From contig SPDP01000001.1 of NCBI GenBank assembly GCA_009360345.1, positions 2,046,001 through 2,110,000 on the forward strand: a stretch of 64,000 bases of DNA, given 5' to 3'. Source of the stretch: Alcaligenaceae bacterium SAGV5 (GTDB taxonomy: Bacteria > Pseudomonadota > Gammaproteobacteria > Burkholderiales > Burkholderiaceae_B). Positions 34,378 to 45,259 of the stretch are shown here, in pieces; within the stretch, counting starts at the first letter, position 1, and every line of letters starts with the position of its first letter. The position numbers were made by a program, and so were the translations under genes. The notes under the pieces are model-generated. The model made no database searches and was not told the DNA's origin. It worked only from the letters and a program-made list of their open reading frames with translations.

Positions 34378-35814
34378 CTAGGCCGCTGGCGTCGAATCGG
34401 CCGCCCGCTGCGCCGCGGGCGGGCGCAGCAGCATCGCGCACAGGACCGCGGCCACCGCGCCGCAGGCGGCCCCCAGGGCGAAGGCCAGCTGGTAGCCACC
34501 GCCCAGCGCGGCGGCCTCGGCGGCGCCCCGCCCCAGCAGGACGTTCGTCCGCGCCGCCGCCAGGCTGGCCAGCACGGCCAGGCCCAGCGCGCCGCCCATC
34601 ATGAACGAGGTGTTCACCACCCCCGAGGCCAGCCCGGCATCGCGGGGATCCACGTCGTTCATGGCCGCCAGCAGCATGGGGTTGAACGCGATGCCCGCGC
34701 CCAGGCCCAGCAGCGACATGGCCGGCAACACGTCGATCAGGAACTCGCCCTGGATCGGCGCCCGCGCGAACAGCGCCAGCCCCACCGATGCCAGCGCCAG
34801 CCCGCAGGCCAGGGGCGCGCGAATGCCGAAGCGCATCACCAGCCGGGCCGACAGGCCAAGCGAGAACACCGCCATGATGATGTTGGCCGGCAGGAAGGCC
34901 AGTCCCACCTGCATCGGGCTGTAGCCCAACACCACCTGCAGGTACAGCGCGGAAATGAAGAAGGCGGCGAACATGGCGGCGGCCCACAGCACGCCCGCCG
35001 CGTTGGCCGTGGCCACGTTGCGCAGCCGGAACAGCCCCAGCGGCATCAGCGGCGCGCGCACCCGGGCCTCGATGGCCAGGAAGGCCGCCAGCAGGACGGC
35101 GGCGGCGCCCAGCATGCCCAGCGTATGGAACGAGGTCCAGCCGCGTTCATTGCCATTGACCACGGCATACACCGCCAGCATCAACGAGGCGGTGATCGTC
35201 GCCGCGCCGGCCAAGTCCAGCCGCTCGCCAGGCTGCCCGCCCTTCGCCGGCAGCAGCGTCATGCACAGGCCGTAGACGGCCGCGCCTATGGGCAGGTTGA
35301 CCAGGAAAATCCAATGCCAGCTGAGCACGCTGGTCAGGAGCCCCCCCAGCAGCACCCCTATGCTGCCGCCCCCCGCGCAGACGAAGCCGTAGACCCCCAT
35401 GGCCTTGGCACGGTCCTCCTGCCCGGGGAACAGCGTCATGATCAGCGACAGCGCCACCGCGGAGACCACCGCGCCGCCCAGGCCCTGCACCGCCCGCGCC
35501 GCCACCAGCAGGGCCTGGGACTGGGCCAGCCCGCAGGCCAGCGAGGCCAGGGTGAACAGCGCGATGCCGGCGACGAACAGCCGCCGGTGCCCGTACAGGT
35601 CGCCCAGCCGCCCGCCCAGCAGCAGGAAGCCGCCGAAGGTCAGCATGTAGGCGTTGACCACCCAGACCAGGGCGGTCTCGGAGAACTTCAGGTCGTCGCG
35701 GATGGAGGGCAGCGCGACGTTGACGATGGTCGTGTCCAGCACGATCATCAACACGCCCAGGCACAGCACCATCAAGGCCAGCCAACGCTTGCGGCGGTCG
35801 AGGTCGACATTCAC
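34378..35814 (-). CDS. MFS exporter, DHA2 (EmrB/QacA) family, 14 TM
   Basis: A 478-residue drug-type proton antiporter. I chose GTG 35814 because GAGGAG precedes it by about 8 bases; ATG 35844 would add ten residues but has no ribosome-binding site. TM1 carries the DHA2 motif LDTTIVNVALPSI. Motif A is GGRLGDLYGHRRLF, and motif C in TM5 is the glycine-rich GGGSIGVLLGGLLTSVLSW. Fourteen hydrophobic segments can be traced. It stands alone between glpK and proB, with no adjacent membrane-fusion protein or regulator. Substrate unknown. Confidence 0.92.
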   Translation of the reverse strand: MNVDLDRRKRWLALMVLCLGVLMIVLDTTIVNVALPSIRDDLKFSETALVWVVNAYMLTFGGFLLLGGRLGDLYGHRRLFVAGIALFTLASLACGLAQSQALLVAARAVQGLGGAVVSAVALSLIMTLFPGQEDRAKAMGVYGFVCAGGGSIGVLLGGLLTSVLSWHWIFLVNLPIGAAVYGLCMTLLPAKGGQPGERLDLAGAATITASLMLAVYAVVNGNERGWTSFHTLGMLGAAAVLLAAFLAIEARVRAPLMPLGLFRLRNVATANAAGVLWAAAMFAAFFISALYLQVVLGYSPMQVGLAFLPANIIMAVFSLGLSARLVMRFGIRAPLACGLALASVGLALFARAPIQGEFLIDVLPAMSLLGLGAGIAFNPMLLAAMNDVDPRDAGLASGVVNTSFMMGGALGLAVLASLAAARTNVLLGRGAAEAAALGGGYQLAFALGAACGAVAAVLCAMLLRPPAAQRAADSTPAA

Positions 35815-35968
35815 GGATGAACTCCTCGCGCCGGCGCGCGACATGGCGGAATGGAAGGAGACGACAAATGTGTACAGCGTACACAAAATAACAGGACAGA
35901 AGGGGCGACGTCCATCGGAACATCGCCCCCTCGCCTCGATTGTTGCCGTCGAAATACGGGAATCGCGG

Positions 35969-37093
35969 TCAGCGGATGACCATGTTGTCCCGGTGCATGA
36001 GCTCGGGTTCTTCCATGCTGCCCAGCAACACCTCGATCTGGCTCGACGGCTGGCGCATGATGCGGCGGGTGGCGCCGGAAGAATAATTGATGAGCCCGCG
36101 CGCCAGCTCCTTGCCGGACGCATCCACGCAGGCCACGACGTCGCCGCGGTCGAACTCGCCCTCGACCGCCGTCACGCCTATGGACAGCAGGCTCTTGTGG
36201 TCGCGGGTCAGCGCCAAAGCCGCGCCTTCGTCGACCGTGACACGGCCGCGCAGTTGCAGATGATCGGCGATCCACTGCTTGCGCGCCGACAGCAGCGGCA
36301 GCGAAGCGCGCAGCTCGGTGCCGATGCAGGTCCCGTCCGCCAGCCGCACCAGTACCTCCGGCTCGCGGCCCGACGCGATCACCGTATGCGCACCGCTTCC
36401 CGCCGCCCGCTTGGCGGCCAGGATCTTGGTCAGCATGCCGCCCTTGCCCAGGCTGCTGCCGGCGCCGCCGGCCATGGACTCCAGCTCGGGATCGCCCGCG
36501 CGCGCGTGGGATACGAACTTCGCGTCGGGATTCCTGCGCGGATCGGCCGAGTACAGCCCCGCCTGGTCCGTCAGGATGATCAGCGCGTCCGCCTCGATCA
36601 GATTGGTCACGAGCGCGCCCAGGGTATCGTTGTCGCCGAACTTGATCTCGTCGGTGACCACCGTGTCGTTCTCGTTGATGATGGGCACGACGCCCAGGCG
36701 CAGCAGCGTGAACAGCGTCGACCGCGCGTTCAGGTAGCGCGTGCGGTCCGACAGGTCTTCGTGGGTGAGCAGGATCTGCGCGGTATGCAGCGCATGCTCG
36801 GCGAACACGCTTTCGTAGGCCTGCGCCAGGCCCATCTGGCCCACCGCCGCGGCCGCCTGCAGTTCGGGCACCAGGGTGGGCCGTTTTTCCCAGCCCAGGC
36901 GCAGCATGCCTTCCGCGATGGCGCCGCTGGACACCAGGACGACTTCCTTGCCCAGTGCGCGCAGGTACGCGATCTGTCCGGCCCAGCGCAGCAGCGCCCG
37001 CCGATCCAGGCCGCGGCCCTCGTCGGTGACCAGCGAGGAGCCTACTTTGATCACGAGCCGCCGGGCGGCGGCGATCACGGAAGTGCTATTCAT
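35969..37093 (-). CDS. proB: Glutamate 5-kinase
   Basis: A 374-residue enzyme for the first step of proline synthesis. The amino-acid kinase domain (about 1-260) shows [32 protein letters not shown] and [13 protein letters not shown]-terminal PUA domain (about 280-365) contains [15 protein letters not shown]. Length equals E. coli ProB plus a few residues. It is the last gene of the rplU-rpmA-obgE-proB unit, the usual Burkholderiales order, with 55 bases after obgE. Confidence 0.98.
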   Translation of the reverse strand: MNSTSVIAAARRLVIKVGSSLVTDEGRGLDRRALLRWAGQIAYLRALGKEVVLVSSGAIAEGMLRLGWEKRPTLVPELQAAAAVGQMGLAQAYESVFAEHALHTAQILLTHEDLSDRTRYLNARSTLFTLLRLGVVPIINENDTVVTDEIKFGDNDTLGALVTNLIEADALIILTDQAGLYSADPRRNPDAKFVSHARAGDPELESMAGGAGSSLGKGGMLTKILAAKRAAGSGAHTVIASGREPEVLVRLADGTCIGTELRASLPLLSARKQWIADHLQLRGRVTVDEGAALALTRDHKSLLSIGVTAVEGEFDRGDVVACVDASGKELARGLINYSSGATRRIMRQPSSQIEVLLGSMEEPELMHRDNMVIR

Positions 37094-37148
37094 CGAACGC
37101 CGAGAAGCGAATTAAGACAAGGAATCGATCAGCAGGATATCGTGGAAT

Positions 37149-38610
<1,462 letters not shown>

Positions 38611-38768
38611 ATCTGGGGCACAGCGGATCTGGCTCCGCCAGTCCGCCCGTGCCGCCCCTCGGGGCCCGGCGCCGGGCCGCCCCAAGGCGGGCCCCGGCCC
38701 CCTCGGGGGGCTGCCGCGTAGCGGCTGGGGGCTCACCATGCTGGGCGCGCGTCAGCGCGTAGGGGGGG
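38611..38768 (+). repeat. Intergenic GC-rich repeat, copy R4 (expanded)
   Basis: It starts with GGGGCACAGCGGATCTGGCT, matching R1, then carries extra GC-rich palindromes (GGCCCGGCGCCGGGCC and others, about 38658-38735) before resuming the family end GCGCGCGTCAGCGCGT-A-G7 (38762-38768). The end lies 4 bases from the rpmA stop. It is inverted relative to R3. Confidence 0.82.
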
Positions 38769-38772
38769 TCTA

Positions 38773-39030
38773 TTACACAGGATCGATCGAGACGGTATGC
38801 TTGCGCAGGGCGCCCTTGACCGCGAACTGCACCCGGCCGTCGACCAGCGCGAACAGGGTGTGGTCCTTGCCCACGCCGACGTTGACGCCGGGGTGGAAAC
38901 GGGTGCCGCGCTGGCGCACGATGATCGAGCCAGCCGGGATCAACTCACCGCCGTAGGCCTTGACGCCCAGGCGTTTCGCTTCTGAGTCGCGGCCGTTCCG
39001 TGTGGAACCGCCGCCCTTTTTCTGTGCCAT
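38773..39030 (-). CDS. rpmA: 50S ribosomal protein L27
   Basis: An 85-residue L27. The N-terminus [20 protein letters not shown] reaches into the peptidyl-transferase centre, and [19 protein letters not shown] is the family core. Length is standard (E. coli 85). It follows rplU by 69 bases on the same strand and is presumably transcribed from the rplU promoter. Its stop is 4 bases from the G7 end of repeat R4. Confidence 0.99.
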   Translation of the reverse strand: MAQKKGGGSTRNGRDSEAKRLGVKAYGGELIPAGSIIVRQRGTRFHPGVNVGVGKDHTLFALVDGRVQFAVKGALRKHTVSIDPV

Positions 39031-39099
39031 GTTTGCACTCCTGCTTGTTCGTTACCGATTCTTGCCTACATTCCGGTGCCCGGCCGCGCCGGGCTCCGA

Positions 39100-39411
39100 T
39101 CAGGCGGAAATGGTGCCGATCTGGATTTCGGTGTAGTTTTGACGGTGGCCTTGGCGCTTCTGGTAGTGCTTGCGCCGACGCATCTTGAAAATGCGGACCT
39201 TGTCGTGGCGACCGTGTGCAAGAACCTTGGCCGTGACCACGGCACCGGACAGAAGAGGCGCGCCGATCTTGAGTTGATCGCCTTCGCCCACTGCCAGGAC
39301 CTGGTCCAGCGTGATCTCTTGCCCAATGTCTGCCGGTATCTGTTCTATCTTCAGTTTTTCGCCAGCGGCAACGCGATACTGCTTTCCGCCGGTTTTTATG
39401 ACCGCGTACAT
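39100..39411 (-). CDS. rplU: 50S ribosomal protein L21
   Basis: A 103-residue L21, exactly the E. coli length, starting [20 protein letters not shown]. The RNA-binding [16 protein letters not shown] segment lies near the C-terminus. ATG 39411 is preceded by AAGAGG. It is the first gene of the rplU-rpmA-obgE-proB group, with a good sigma-70-like promoter about 60-85 bases upstream and a short hairpin in the leader. Confidence 0.99.
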   Translation of the reverse strand: MYAVIKTGGKQYRVAAGEKLKIEQIPADIGQEITLDQVLAVGEGDQLKIGAPLLSGAVVTAKVLAHGRHDKVRIFKMRRRKHYQKRQGHRQNYTEIQIGTISA

Positions 39412-39439
39412 GGGATGACCTCTTGGGTTGTTCAAAGCT

Positions 39440-39497
39440 TCAACCCCCAATGGGGGTCGAACCATAGACTATAACCGGAGTTGTGCCGGAACGTCAA
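39440..39497 (-). promoter_or_regulatory. rplU promoter and leader hairpin
   Basis: On the minus strand TTGACG (39497-39492) and TATAGT (39473-39468) are separated by 18 bases, a good housekeeping promoter. It gives a leader of about 50 bases. The leader begins with CCCCCATTGGGGG (39456-39444), a short perfect hairpin that could be a site of ribosomal-protein autoregulation or mRNA protection. Confidence 0.7.
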
Positions 39498-39526
39498 TCC
39501 CGCCCTCGCCCCGCGCACAGCCCCGG

Positions 39527-39532
39527 TATAAT
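39527..39532 (+). promoter_or_regulatory. Candidate -10 for ispB
   Basis: A perfect TATAAT on the plus strand in the 248-base rplU-ispB spacer. The -35 position (about 39504-39509) is GC-rich and unconvincing, so the element is supported by the hexamer and its location only. Confidence 0.45.
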
Positions 39533-39659
39533 TTGGTTGCCACGGCGCTTTCGGGCGCCCCCGCCCGCACGCGGGCCCTGTCACTCTGCCGCCGGTTGTT
39601 GCATCTCGGCTTTTGTTGCAAATCTGGCCGGAAACGGCCAGCCTACCCACGGATTCCTC

Positions 39660-40625
39660 TTGAGCCTGCCGACCCTGTTCGCCCCCATCGCCGACGACAT
39701 GCAGCGCGTCGACGCCGTCATCCGGGCACGACTCGACTCCGACGTCCCGCTCATCCGCACCATCGCCGACTACATCATCGGCGCGGGCGGCAAGAGGATG
39801 CGCCCCGCCCTGCTGCTGATGGTCGCCCGGGCGCTGGGATACGAGGGGCAGCAACATCACCTGCTGGCCGCGGTCGTGGAATTCATCCATACGGCCACGC
39901 TGCTGCACGACGACGTGGTCGACGAGTCGGCGCTGCGGCGGGGCCGCGCCACGGCCAATGCCGTCTTCGGCAACGCCGCCAGCGTGCTGGTGGGCGATTT
40001 CCTGCATTCCCGCTCGTTCCAGATGATGGTCGAGACCGGCTCGGTCCGCGTCATGCAGATCCTGGCCGACGCCACCAACGTCATCGCCGAGGGCGAGGTG
40101 CTGCAACTGCTCAACGTGCACGACCCGCTGGTGACCGAGGAACGCTACCTGCAGGTGGTGCGCTACAAGACCGCCCGGCTGTTCGAGGCCTCGTCCCAGC
40201 TCGCCGCGGTGCTGGCGGGCGCCTCGCCCGCGCAGGAGGCCGCGGCGGCGGAGTACGGCCGACGCGCCGGCACGGCCTTCCAATTGATCGACGACGTGCT
40301 CGACTACAGCGGCGAGGCCGAGGCGCTGGGCAAGAACCTGGGCGACGATCTGCGCGAGGGCAAGCCCACGCTGCCGCTGATCCGCCTGCTGGACGTCGGC
40401 ACGCCGGCACAGCAGGCGCTGGTACGCACCGCCATCGAAAACGGCGAGGGCGACTTCGCCGCGGTCGCCGCCGCCATCCGGGAGTCGGACGCCCTGGATT
40501 ACACCCGCGCCCGGGCCCAGGCCGAGGCCGATGCGGCGGTCGCGGCGATTTCCAGCTACCCCGTTTCCGCTTTCCGCGATTCTCTGCTAGAATTCTGCGC
40601 TTTCGCGATCAACCGAGATCGCTGA
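39660..40625 (+). CDS. ispB: Octaprenyl (polyprenyl) diphosphate synthase
   Basis: A 321-residue trans-prenyltransferase making the ubiquinone side chain. Start TTG 39660 gives (M)SLPTLFAPIADDMQRVD, the family N-terminus in this group; the frame extends upstream without homology. The first Asp-rich motif is LLHDDVVDESALRRGRA (Mg-binding, with the chain-length region ahead of it), and the second is LIDDVLDYSG. GKRMRPALL is the conserved N-terminal segment. A TATAAT (39527-39532) lies 127 bases upstream. It is divergent from rplU, as commonly seen, and the tRNA-Pro gene follows 61 bases after its stop. Confidence 0.96.
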   Translation: MSLPTLFAPIADDMQRVDAVIRARLDSDVPLIRTIADYIIGAGGKRMRPALLLMVARALGYEGQQHHLLAAVVEFIHTATLLHDDVVDESALRRGRATANAVFGNAASVLVGDFLHSRSFQMMVETGSVRVMQILADATNVIAEGEVLQLLNVHDPLVTEERYLQVVRYKTARLFEASSQLAAVLAGASPAQEAAAAEYGRRAGTAFQLIDDVLDYSGEAEALGKNLGDDLREGKPTLPLIRLLDVGTPAQQALVRTAIENGEGDFAAVAAAIRESDALDYTRARAQAEADAAVAAISSYPVSAFRDSLLEFCAFAINRDR

Positions 40626-40686
40626 AAGAAAAACGGCCTGCCGGGCAAGTTGTTCAGCCCGTATCCGGTAGGCCGGACCGACAAGT

Positions 40687-40763
<77 letters not shown>

Positions 40764-40800
40764 TTGATCTGGTCGACAAGCCTGTAGCCAGGCACGCAAA

Positions 40801-40826
40801 ACGCACAGCCCTGGCTGTGCGTTTTT
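40801..40826. terminator. Intrinsic terminator after tRNA-Pro
   Basis: CGCACAGCC (40801-40809) pairs with GGCTGTGCG (40812-40820), followed by five T. An A-run precedes the stem, so it can work in both directions: for the tRNA on the plus strand and for the CNP1-like gene on the minus strand. Confidence 0.92.
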
Positions 40827-40846
40827 GTTTGTACCGGTGCGGACCT

Positions 40847-41452
40847 CTACTGCGTATTGCGGCCCGCCATGGCGTCGGCATAGCGGTCCCAATGACGCAC
40901 GCGATAGACTAGGTCCGACGCCTTGGCGCCGGCCGGGCCGCCACCCGAGCAGAGCACGCCGTTGCGCAGCAGATGCTGGATCGTATTGGGCAGCAGCGGA
41001 CGCCACTCGTCATGCACCGGGCGCTGCCAGCCGGCCCCCGGCCGGTACAGGGCCACCGTGCGCCACTCCCGCGTTCCACAGCGGACCGACTCATACGAAA
41101 TGTTCTCCGCCCCCATATCGCTCACGGCACGCAGCGTATAGCGCACGATCAGGCCCGGGGCGATCTGGATGGAGCGCGGATCCACGCCGAAACGGAAACG
41201 TTCGTTGCGCGACAGGCCTTCGACCGGCAGCACGTCGGCCTCGGTGGGCACCGGCGGGAGTTCCGCCTTCAGCGCTTCCCATCCCGCGTCGGGCAGGGTG
41301 CGCTGGGCATCGATGTCGTCCAGCAGGTAGTTGCCTTCGCCCCGCGGCTGGCTGCCGCAGGCGGCGAGAAACAGGGCCAGGCATCCCGCGGCGGCACGCA
41401 CGGCCCGGCGGACGGGCCGCGCCGGGCGCATCCCGGCGTACTGACTATGCAT
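40847..41452 (-). CDS. CNP1-like family lipoprotein
   Basis: A 201-residue predicted lipoprotein: basic N-terminus, hydrophobic core, and lipobox FLAAC with Cys32 as the acylation site. The mature part (NYLLDDIDAQRTLPDAGW, VLPVEGLSRNERFRFGVDPRSI, GLIVRYTLRA, ISYESVRCGTREWRTVALYRPG, WRPL) matches the CNP1-like family known from beta-proteobacteria, whose function is undetermined. Two Cys in the mature domain could form a disulfide. It is downstream of rppH on the minus strand (71 bases) and ends at the bidirectional terminator. Confidence 0.83.
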   Translation of the reverse strand: MHSQYAGMRPARPVRRAVRAAAGCLALFLAACGSQPRGEGNYLLDDIDAQRTLPDAGWEALKAELPPVPTEADVLPVEGLSRNERFRFGVDPRSIQIAPGLIVRYTLRAVSDMGAENISYESVRCGTREWRTVALYRPGAGWQRPVHDEWRPLLPNTIQHLLRNGVLCSGGGPAGAKASDLVYRVRHWDRYADAMAGRNTQ

Positions 41453-41523
41453 AAATGTTTTCCCTATACAGGTTGCACCCGACACGATACCCGAACGCCC
41501 GGAGCGAGGGTCGCGGCGGGCGT

Positions 41524-42096
41524 TCAGGCCTCGGGCGCTTCCCTGGACAGGGACGCCTGTGGTTCGCCCTGGCCGCGCCGGTGCGAACCGATGTGCTGGC
41601 GCAGGTACCGGGTCTCGTGGTTCCGGCGGAAGAGCACGACCGCAAGCTCGTTCAAGGCCAGCGTATACACGTCGCGCTTGAATTCGATGACCGACTCCAG
41701 CGGGACCCAATAGGAACTCCAGCGCCACGCGTCGAATTCCGGATGCGACGAGGCGCGCAGGCAGACATCGCAGTCGCGTCCCTGCATGCGAAGCAGGAAC
41801 CAGATCTGCTTCTGCCCTTTGTAGTGCCCGCGCCATTCACGCCTGACGAAGTGATCGGGCACGTTATAGCGCAACCAGTCGCGTGTTCTACCCAAAATGC
41901 GGACATGCTCGGGCCGCAGGCCCACTTCTTCGTGGAGCTCGCGGAACATCGCCTGGACAGGGCTTTCACCATGCTTGATGCCGCCCTGCGGAAACTGCCA
42001 GGAATGTTCGTTGACGCGCTTGCCCCAGAAGACCTCGTTCTTCTGGTTGACGAGGATGATGCCGACGTTGGGACGGTAACCTTCACGATCCAGCAT
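41524..42096 (-). CDS. rppH: RNA pyrophosphohydrolase (Nudix)
   Basis: A 190-residue Nudix hydrolase that removes pyrophosphate from the 5' end of triphosphorylated mRNA and so triggers decay. The start [18 protein letters not shown] is the RppH N-terminus, and the Nudix box [20 protein letters not shown], completed by VGL, is intact with all catalytic Glu. WQFPQGG and [16 protein letters not shown] are family segments. The last 25 residues are polar and variable. It is divergent from proS with an 83-base spacer. Confidence 0.96.
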   Translation of the reverse strand: MLDREGYRPNVGIILVNQKNEVFWGKRVNEHSWQFPQGGIKHGESPVQAMFRELHEEVGLRPEHVRILGRTRDWLRYNVPDHFVRREWRGHYKGQKQIWFLLRMQGRDCDVCLRASSHPEFDAWRWSSYWVPLESVIEFKRDVYTLALNELAVVLFRRNHETRYLRQHIGSHRRGQGEPQASLSREAPEA

Positions 42097-42179
42097 GAGC
42101 CACCCCAGCGATTCTCATACAATTGAGTCAATTATAGGCCCAGGGGGCCAAACTCGTATCCACCCACGTGAGCACCGCA

Positions 42180-43913
42180 ATGCGCGCATCGCAGTTCCAT
42201 ATCGGCACCCTCAAGGAAGCACCGTCCGACGCCGAGATCGTCAGCCACCAGCTCATGACCCGCGCGGGCATGATCCGCAAGCTGGCCGGCGGCATCTACA
42301 GCTACATGCCCATCGGCCTGCGGGTCATCCGCAAGGTCGAGGCCATCATCCGCGAGGAAATGAACCGCGCCGGCGCGCTCGAGCTGCTGATGCCGGTCGT
42401 GCAGCCCGCCGAGCTGTGGATGGAATCAGGCCGCTGGGAACAGTACGGTCCCGAGCTGCTGCGCATGAAAGACCGCCACGGCCGCGATTTCGTGCTGCAG
42501 CCCACCTCGGAGGAAGTCATCACCGACATCGCCCGCAACGAGATCCACAGTTGGCGCCAGCTTCCCAAGAATTTCTACCACATCCAGACCAAGTTCCGCG
42601 ACGAGCGCCGGCCGCGCTTCGGCGTCATGCGGGGCCGCGAGTTCACGATGAAGGACGCCTACTCCTTCGACCGCGACGAAGCCGGCGCCCAGAAGAGCTA
42701 CGACGCCATGTACGACGCGTACATGCGCATCTTCGCCCGCATGGGCCTGACCTTCCGCGCCGTGGCGGCCGACACCGGCTCCATCGGCGGCACGCGCAGC
42801 CATGAATTCCAGGTCATCGCCGACACCGGCGAGGACCTCATCGTCTACAACCCCTCCACCCAGTACGCCGCCAACATCGAGCTGGCCGAGGCGCCCTGCC
42901 TGGTCGCCCGGCGCGCGGCGCCCGGCCGGGCGCTGGAGAAGGCCCCCACTCCCGGTGCCACCAAGTGCGAGGCCGTGGCCGAGCTGCTGGGCCTGCCGCT
43001 GGCCAGCCACGTGAAATCCCTCGCGCTGGCGGTCGAGCCGCAAGAGGCCGGCAAGCCGGTCCAGATCTGGCTGCTGCTGCTGCGCGCCGACCATGAACTG
43101 AACGAGATCAAGGCCAGCAAGATCCCCGGCCTGGACCATGGCTACCGCTTCGCCACCGATGCCGAGATCGTCGAGCACTTCGGCTGCGTGCCCGGCTTCA
43201 TCGGACCCGTGGGCACCGCCAAGCCCGTCAAAGTCGTGGCCGACCGCACCGTGGCCAATCTGCACGACTTCGTCACGGGCGCCAACCAGGCCGACCACCA
43301 CTACGTGGGGGTGAACTGGGGACGCGACCTGCCCGAGCCCGACCTGGTGGCCGACCTGCGCAACGTCGTCGACGGCGACCCGTCGCCCGATGGCAGCGGC
43401 CCGCTGGCGATCCAGCGCGGGATCGAAGTCGGCCACGTGTTCTTCCTGGGCACCAAGTATTCCGAGGCGCTCAAGGCCACCTACCTGGACGAGACCGGCA
43501 AACCCGCGCTGCTGCAGATGGGCTGCTACGGCATAGGCGTCACGCGCCTGCTGGGCGCCGCGATCGAGCAACACCACGACGGGCGCGGCATCATCTGGCC
43601 ACGCGCGCTGGCGCCGTTCGAAGTAGTCGTCTGCCCGGTGGGCTGGGGCAAGAGCGAAGCCGTGCGCGAGGCCGCGACCAAGCTCTACGAAGGCCTGAAG
43701 GAAGCAGGCGTCGACGCGATCCTGGACGACCGCGACGAGCGCCCCGGCGTGATGTTCGCCGACTGGGAACTGATCGGCGTGCCGATCCGCGTCACCATCG
43801 GCGACCGCGGCCTGAAGGACGGGCTGATCGAACTGCAGGGACGCCGCGACGAGGCCGCCGCCAAGCTCCCCGTGGGCGAAGCGCTGGCCGCCACGCTGGC
43901 CCGGCTGGCCTAA
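42180..43913 (+). CDS. proS: Prolyl-tRNA synthetase, bacterial type with editing domain
   Basis: A 577-residue class-II synthetase. ATG 42180 gives [20 protein letters not shown], aligning with E. coli ProS; GTG 42168 would add four residues. Motif 2 is [19 protein letters not shown], followed by MKDAYSFD. The INS cis-editing domain (about 225-400) removes Ala-tRNA-Pro. Motif 3 ([13 protein letters not shown]) and the C-terminal anticodon domain follow. A large hairpin (43941-43981) lies 28 bases after the stop. Confidence 0.98.
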   Translation: MRASQFHIGTLKEAPSDAEIVSHQLMTRAGMIRKLAGGIYSYMPIGLRVIRKVEAIIREEMNRAGALELLMPVVQPAELWMESGRWEQYGPELLRMKDRHGRDFVLQPTSEEVITDIARNEIHSWRQLPKNFYHIQTKFRDERRPRFGVMRGREFTMKDAYSFDRDEAGAQKSYDAMYDAYMRIFARMGLTFRAVAADTGSIGGTRSHEFQVIADTGEDLIVYNPSTQYAANIELAEAPCLVARRAAPGRALEKAPTPGATKCEAVAELLGLPLASHVKSLALAVEPQEAGKPVQIWLLLLRADHELNEIKASKIPGLDHGYRFATDAEIVEHFGCVPGFIGPVGTAKPVKVVADRTVANLHDFVTGANQADHHYVGVNWGRDLPEPDLVADLRNVVDGDPSPDGSGPLAIQRGIEVGHVFFLGTKYSEALKATYLDETGKPALLQMGCYGIGVTRLLGAAIEQHHDGRGIIWPRALAPFEVVVCPVGWGKSEAVREAATKLYEGLKEAGVDAILDDRDERPGVMFADWELIGVPIRVTIGDRGLKDGLIELQGRRDEAAAKLPVGEALAATLARLA

Positions 43914-43940
43914 CTCGAGCCGCCATTCATCACCGCCGTA

Positions 43941-43981
43941 GTCCTTGGCGGGCGGGGCGATCCGCTCCGCCCGCCAAGGAC
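43941..43981. terminator. 15-bp perfect hairpin between convergent proS and Bug genes
   Basis: GTCCTTGGCGGGCGG (43941-43955) is perfectly complementary to CCGCCCGCCAAGGAC (43967-43981) with an 11-base loop. It sits in the 139-base space between convergent genes. No T-run follows on either strand, so it may be a rho-assisted or transcript-protecting structure rather than a canonical terminator. Confidence 0.6.
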
Positions 43982-44052
43982 GGGTCAAGAACGCCGTCCC
44001 TGGCATCCCTGGCCATCCAGAGGCCTGTTGACGCCAAGCCGACCGACCCCGG

Positions 44053-45048
44053 CTATTCCAGCCGGATGTTGCGCGTCCGGACGACCTCGGCCCATTTGTC
44101 GCGCTCGTGCGCGATGAATGCCGAGAACTGGGCGCGCGACATGGGCGGGGACACCAGTCCCGACTCCTGCATGTAGCGCCGCACCGCCGGCGCCTGCAAG
44201 GCCTGCGCCACGTCGCGATGGATCTTGTCCTGGATCGCCGCCGGCGTCGCGGACGGCGCGAAGAACCCGAACCAGCTCCCCGACACCACGCCCGGCACGC
44301 CGGCCTGCACCACCGTGGGCAGGTCCGGCGCATCGGCCAGGCGCTCGTCCGCGGCCACCGCCAGCGCCCGCAGCTTGCCCTGCCTGGCCAGGGACAGCGA
44401 AGCGGGGAAGTGGAACATCGCATCGACATGGCCCGCCAGCAGATCGGTCAGGGCCGGCCCCGCCCCCTTGTAGGGCACGTGCAGAATGGAAATGCCCGCG
44501 CGGGACGCGAGCAGCTCGGCGGTGAGGTGCGGGCTCGAGCCGTTCCCGGTCGAGGCGAACTTCACCTCGCCTGGCCGCGCCTTCGCATAGGCGACCAGCT
44601 CGGCCACCGACTGGACGGGCAGGCCCGGCCGCACGTAGAGCACATTGGGCGCAGTACCGCCCATCGCCACCGGCGACAGGGCATCCGCCTCGTAGGGCAG
44701 CGACTTCATCAGGATCTGGTTGGTGACCAGGCCCGTACTCGTGAACAGCAAGGTGTGGCCATCCGGCTGGGCGCGGGCCACCTGCGCCGTGCCGATGGTC
44801 GTGCCGCCACCGCCCCGGTTTTCGACGACCACGCTCTGCTTCCATGCCTGGCCCAGCTCGGCCGCCAGTTGCCTGACCAGCCCGTCGGTCAGGCCGCCCG
44901 GCGGATAGGGCACGATCACCTGGACCGTACGTCCTGGAAATCCCGCCGCGGGCGGCTCGGCGGCCCGGACATCCCCTCCGGCCCACGCCGCGGCCACCAC
45001 GCAGAACACCCCGCCGACCCTGCGCCCCACCTTTTCCAGAATGATCAT
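44053..45048 (-). CDS. Bug/TctC-family periplasmic solute-binding protein
   Basis: A 331-residue binding protein with a short signal region (MIILEKVGRRVGGVFCVVAAAWAGG, cleavage near VRAAEP). The mature signature is FPGRTVQVIVPYPPGGLTDG, then VVENRGGGGTTIGT and QPDGHTLLF. Unlike the other Bug genes in this window it is alone, with no catabolic gene beside it on the same strand. GGAGA lies 8 bases before ATG 45048. The upstream spacer holds a TCAAC-N6-GTTGA dyad that may be its operator. Ligand unknown. Confidence 0.94.
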   Translation of the reverse strand: MIILEKVGRRVGGVFCVVAAAWAGGDVRAAEPPAAGFPGRTVQVIVPYPPGGLTDGLVRQLAAELGQAWKQSVVVENRGGGGTTIGTAQVARAQPDGHTLLFTSTGLVTNQILMKSLPYEADALSPVAMGGTAPNVLYVRPGLPVQSVAELVAYAKARPGEVKFASTGNGSSPHLTAELLASRAGISILHVPYKGAGPALTDLLAGHVDAMFHFPASLSLARQGKLRALAVAADERLADAPDLPTVVQAGVPGVVSGSWFGFFAPSATPAAIQDKIHRDVAQALQAPAVRRYMQESGLVSPPMSRAQFSAFIAHERDKWAEVVRTRNIRLE

Positions 45049-45113
45049 TGAACGTCTCCTTGGCTATACGGTCATCGGCGCCACTGGCGGGCGCCTGCAT
45101 ATGATTGATTACG

Positions 45114-45129
45114 TCAACCATATAGTTGA
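45114..45129. promoter_or_regulatory. Candidate operator dyad upstream of the solitary Bug gene
   Basis: TCAAC-CATATA-GTTGA has perfect 5-bp arms in an AT-rich patch (TTGATTACGTCAACC precedes it) in the 211-base divergent spacer. Its form resembles GntR or IclR half-site spacing. A second dyad, TTTCA-N6-TGAAA, lies at 45199-45214, nearer the phosphatase gene. Confidence 0.4.
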
Positions 45130-45259
45130 TAGTATCCACAAACAGGGGCGCTCACAATCCCGGCGGCACGAGGCTGGCATCGGAATCCGGCCACCGTCTT
45201 TCATCATGGTGAAATGTTCCCCCCCCAGACTTCGCGGCTGGTTACTGGGGAGAACCTCT

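Noticed and set aside
45196..45259. Pho box in front of the tandem phosphatases
   Set aside because: The TTTCA-N6-TGAAA dyad does not contain the CTGTCAT direct repeats of PhoB sites.
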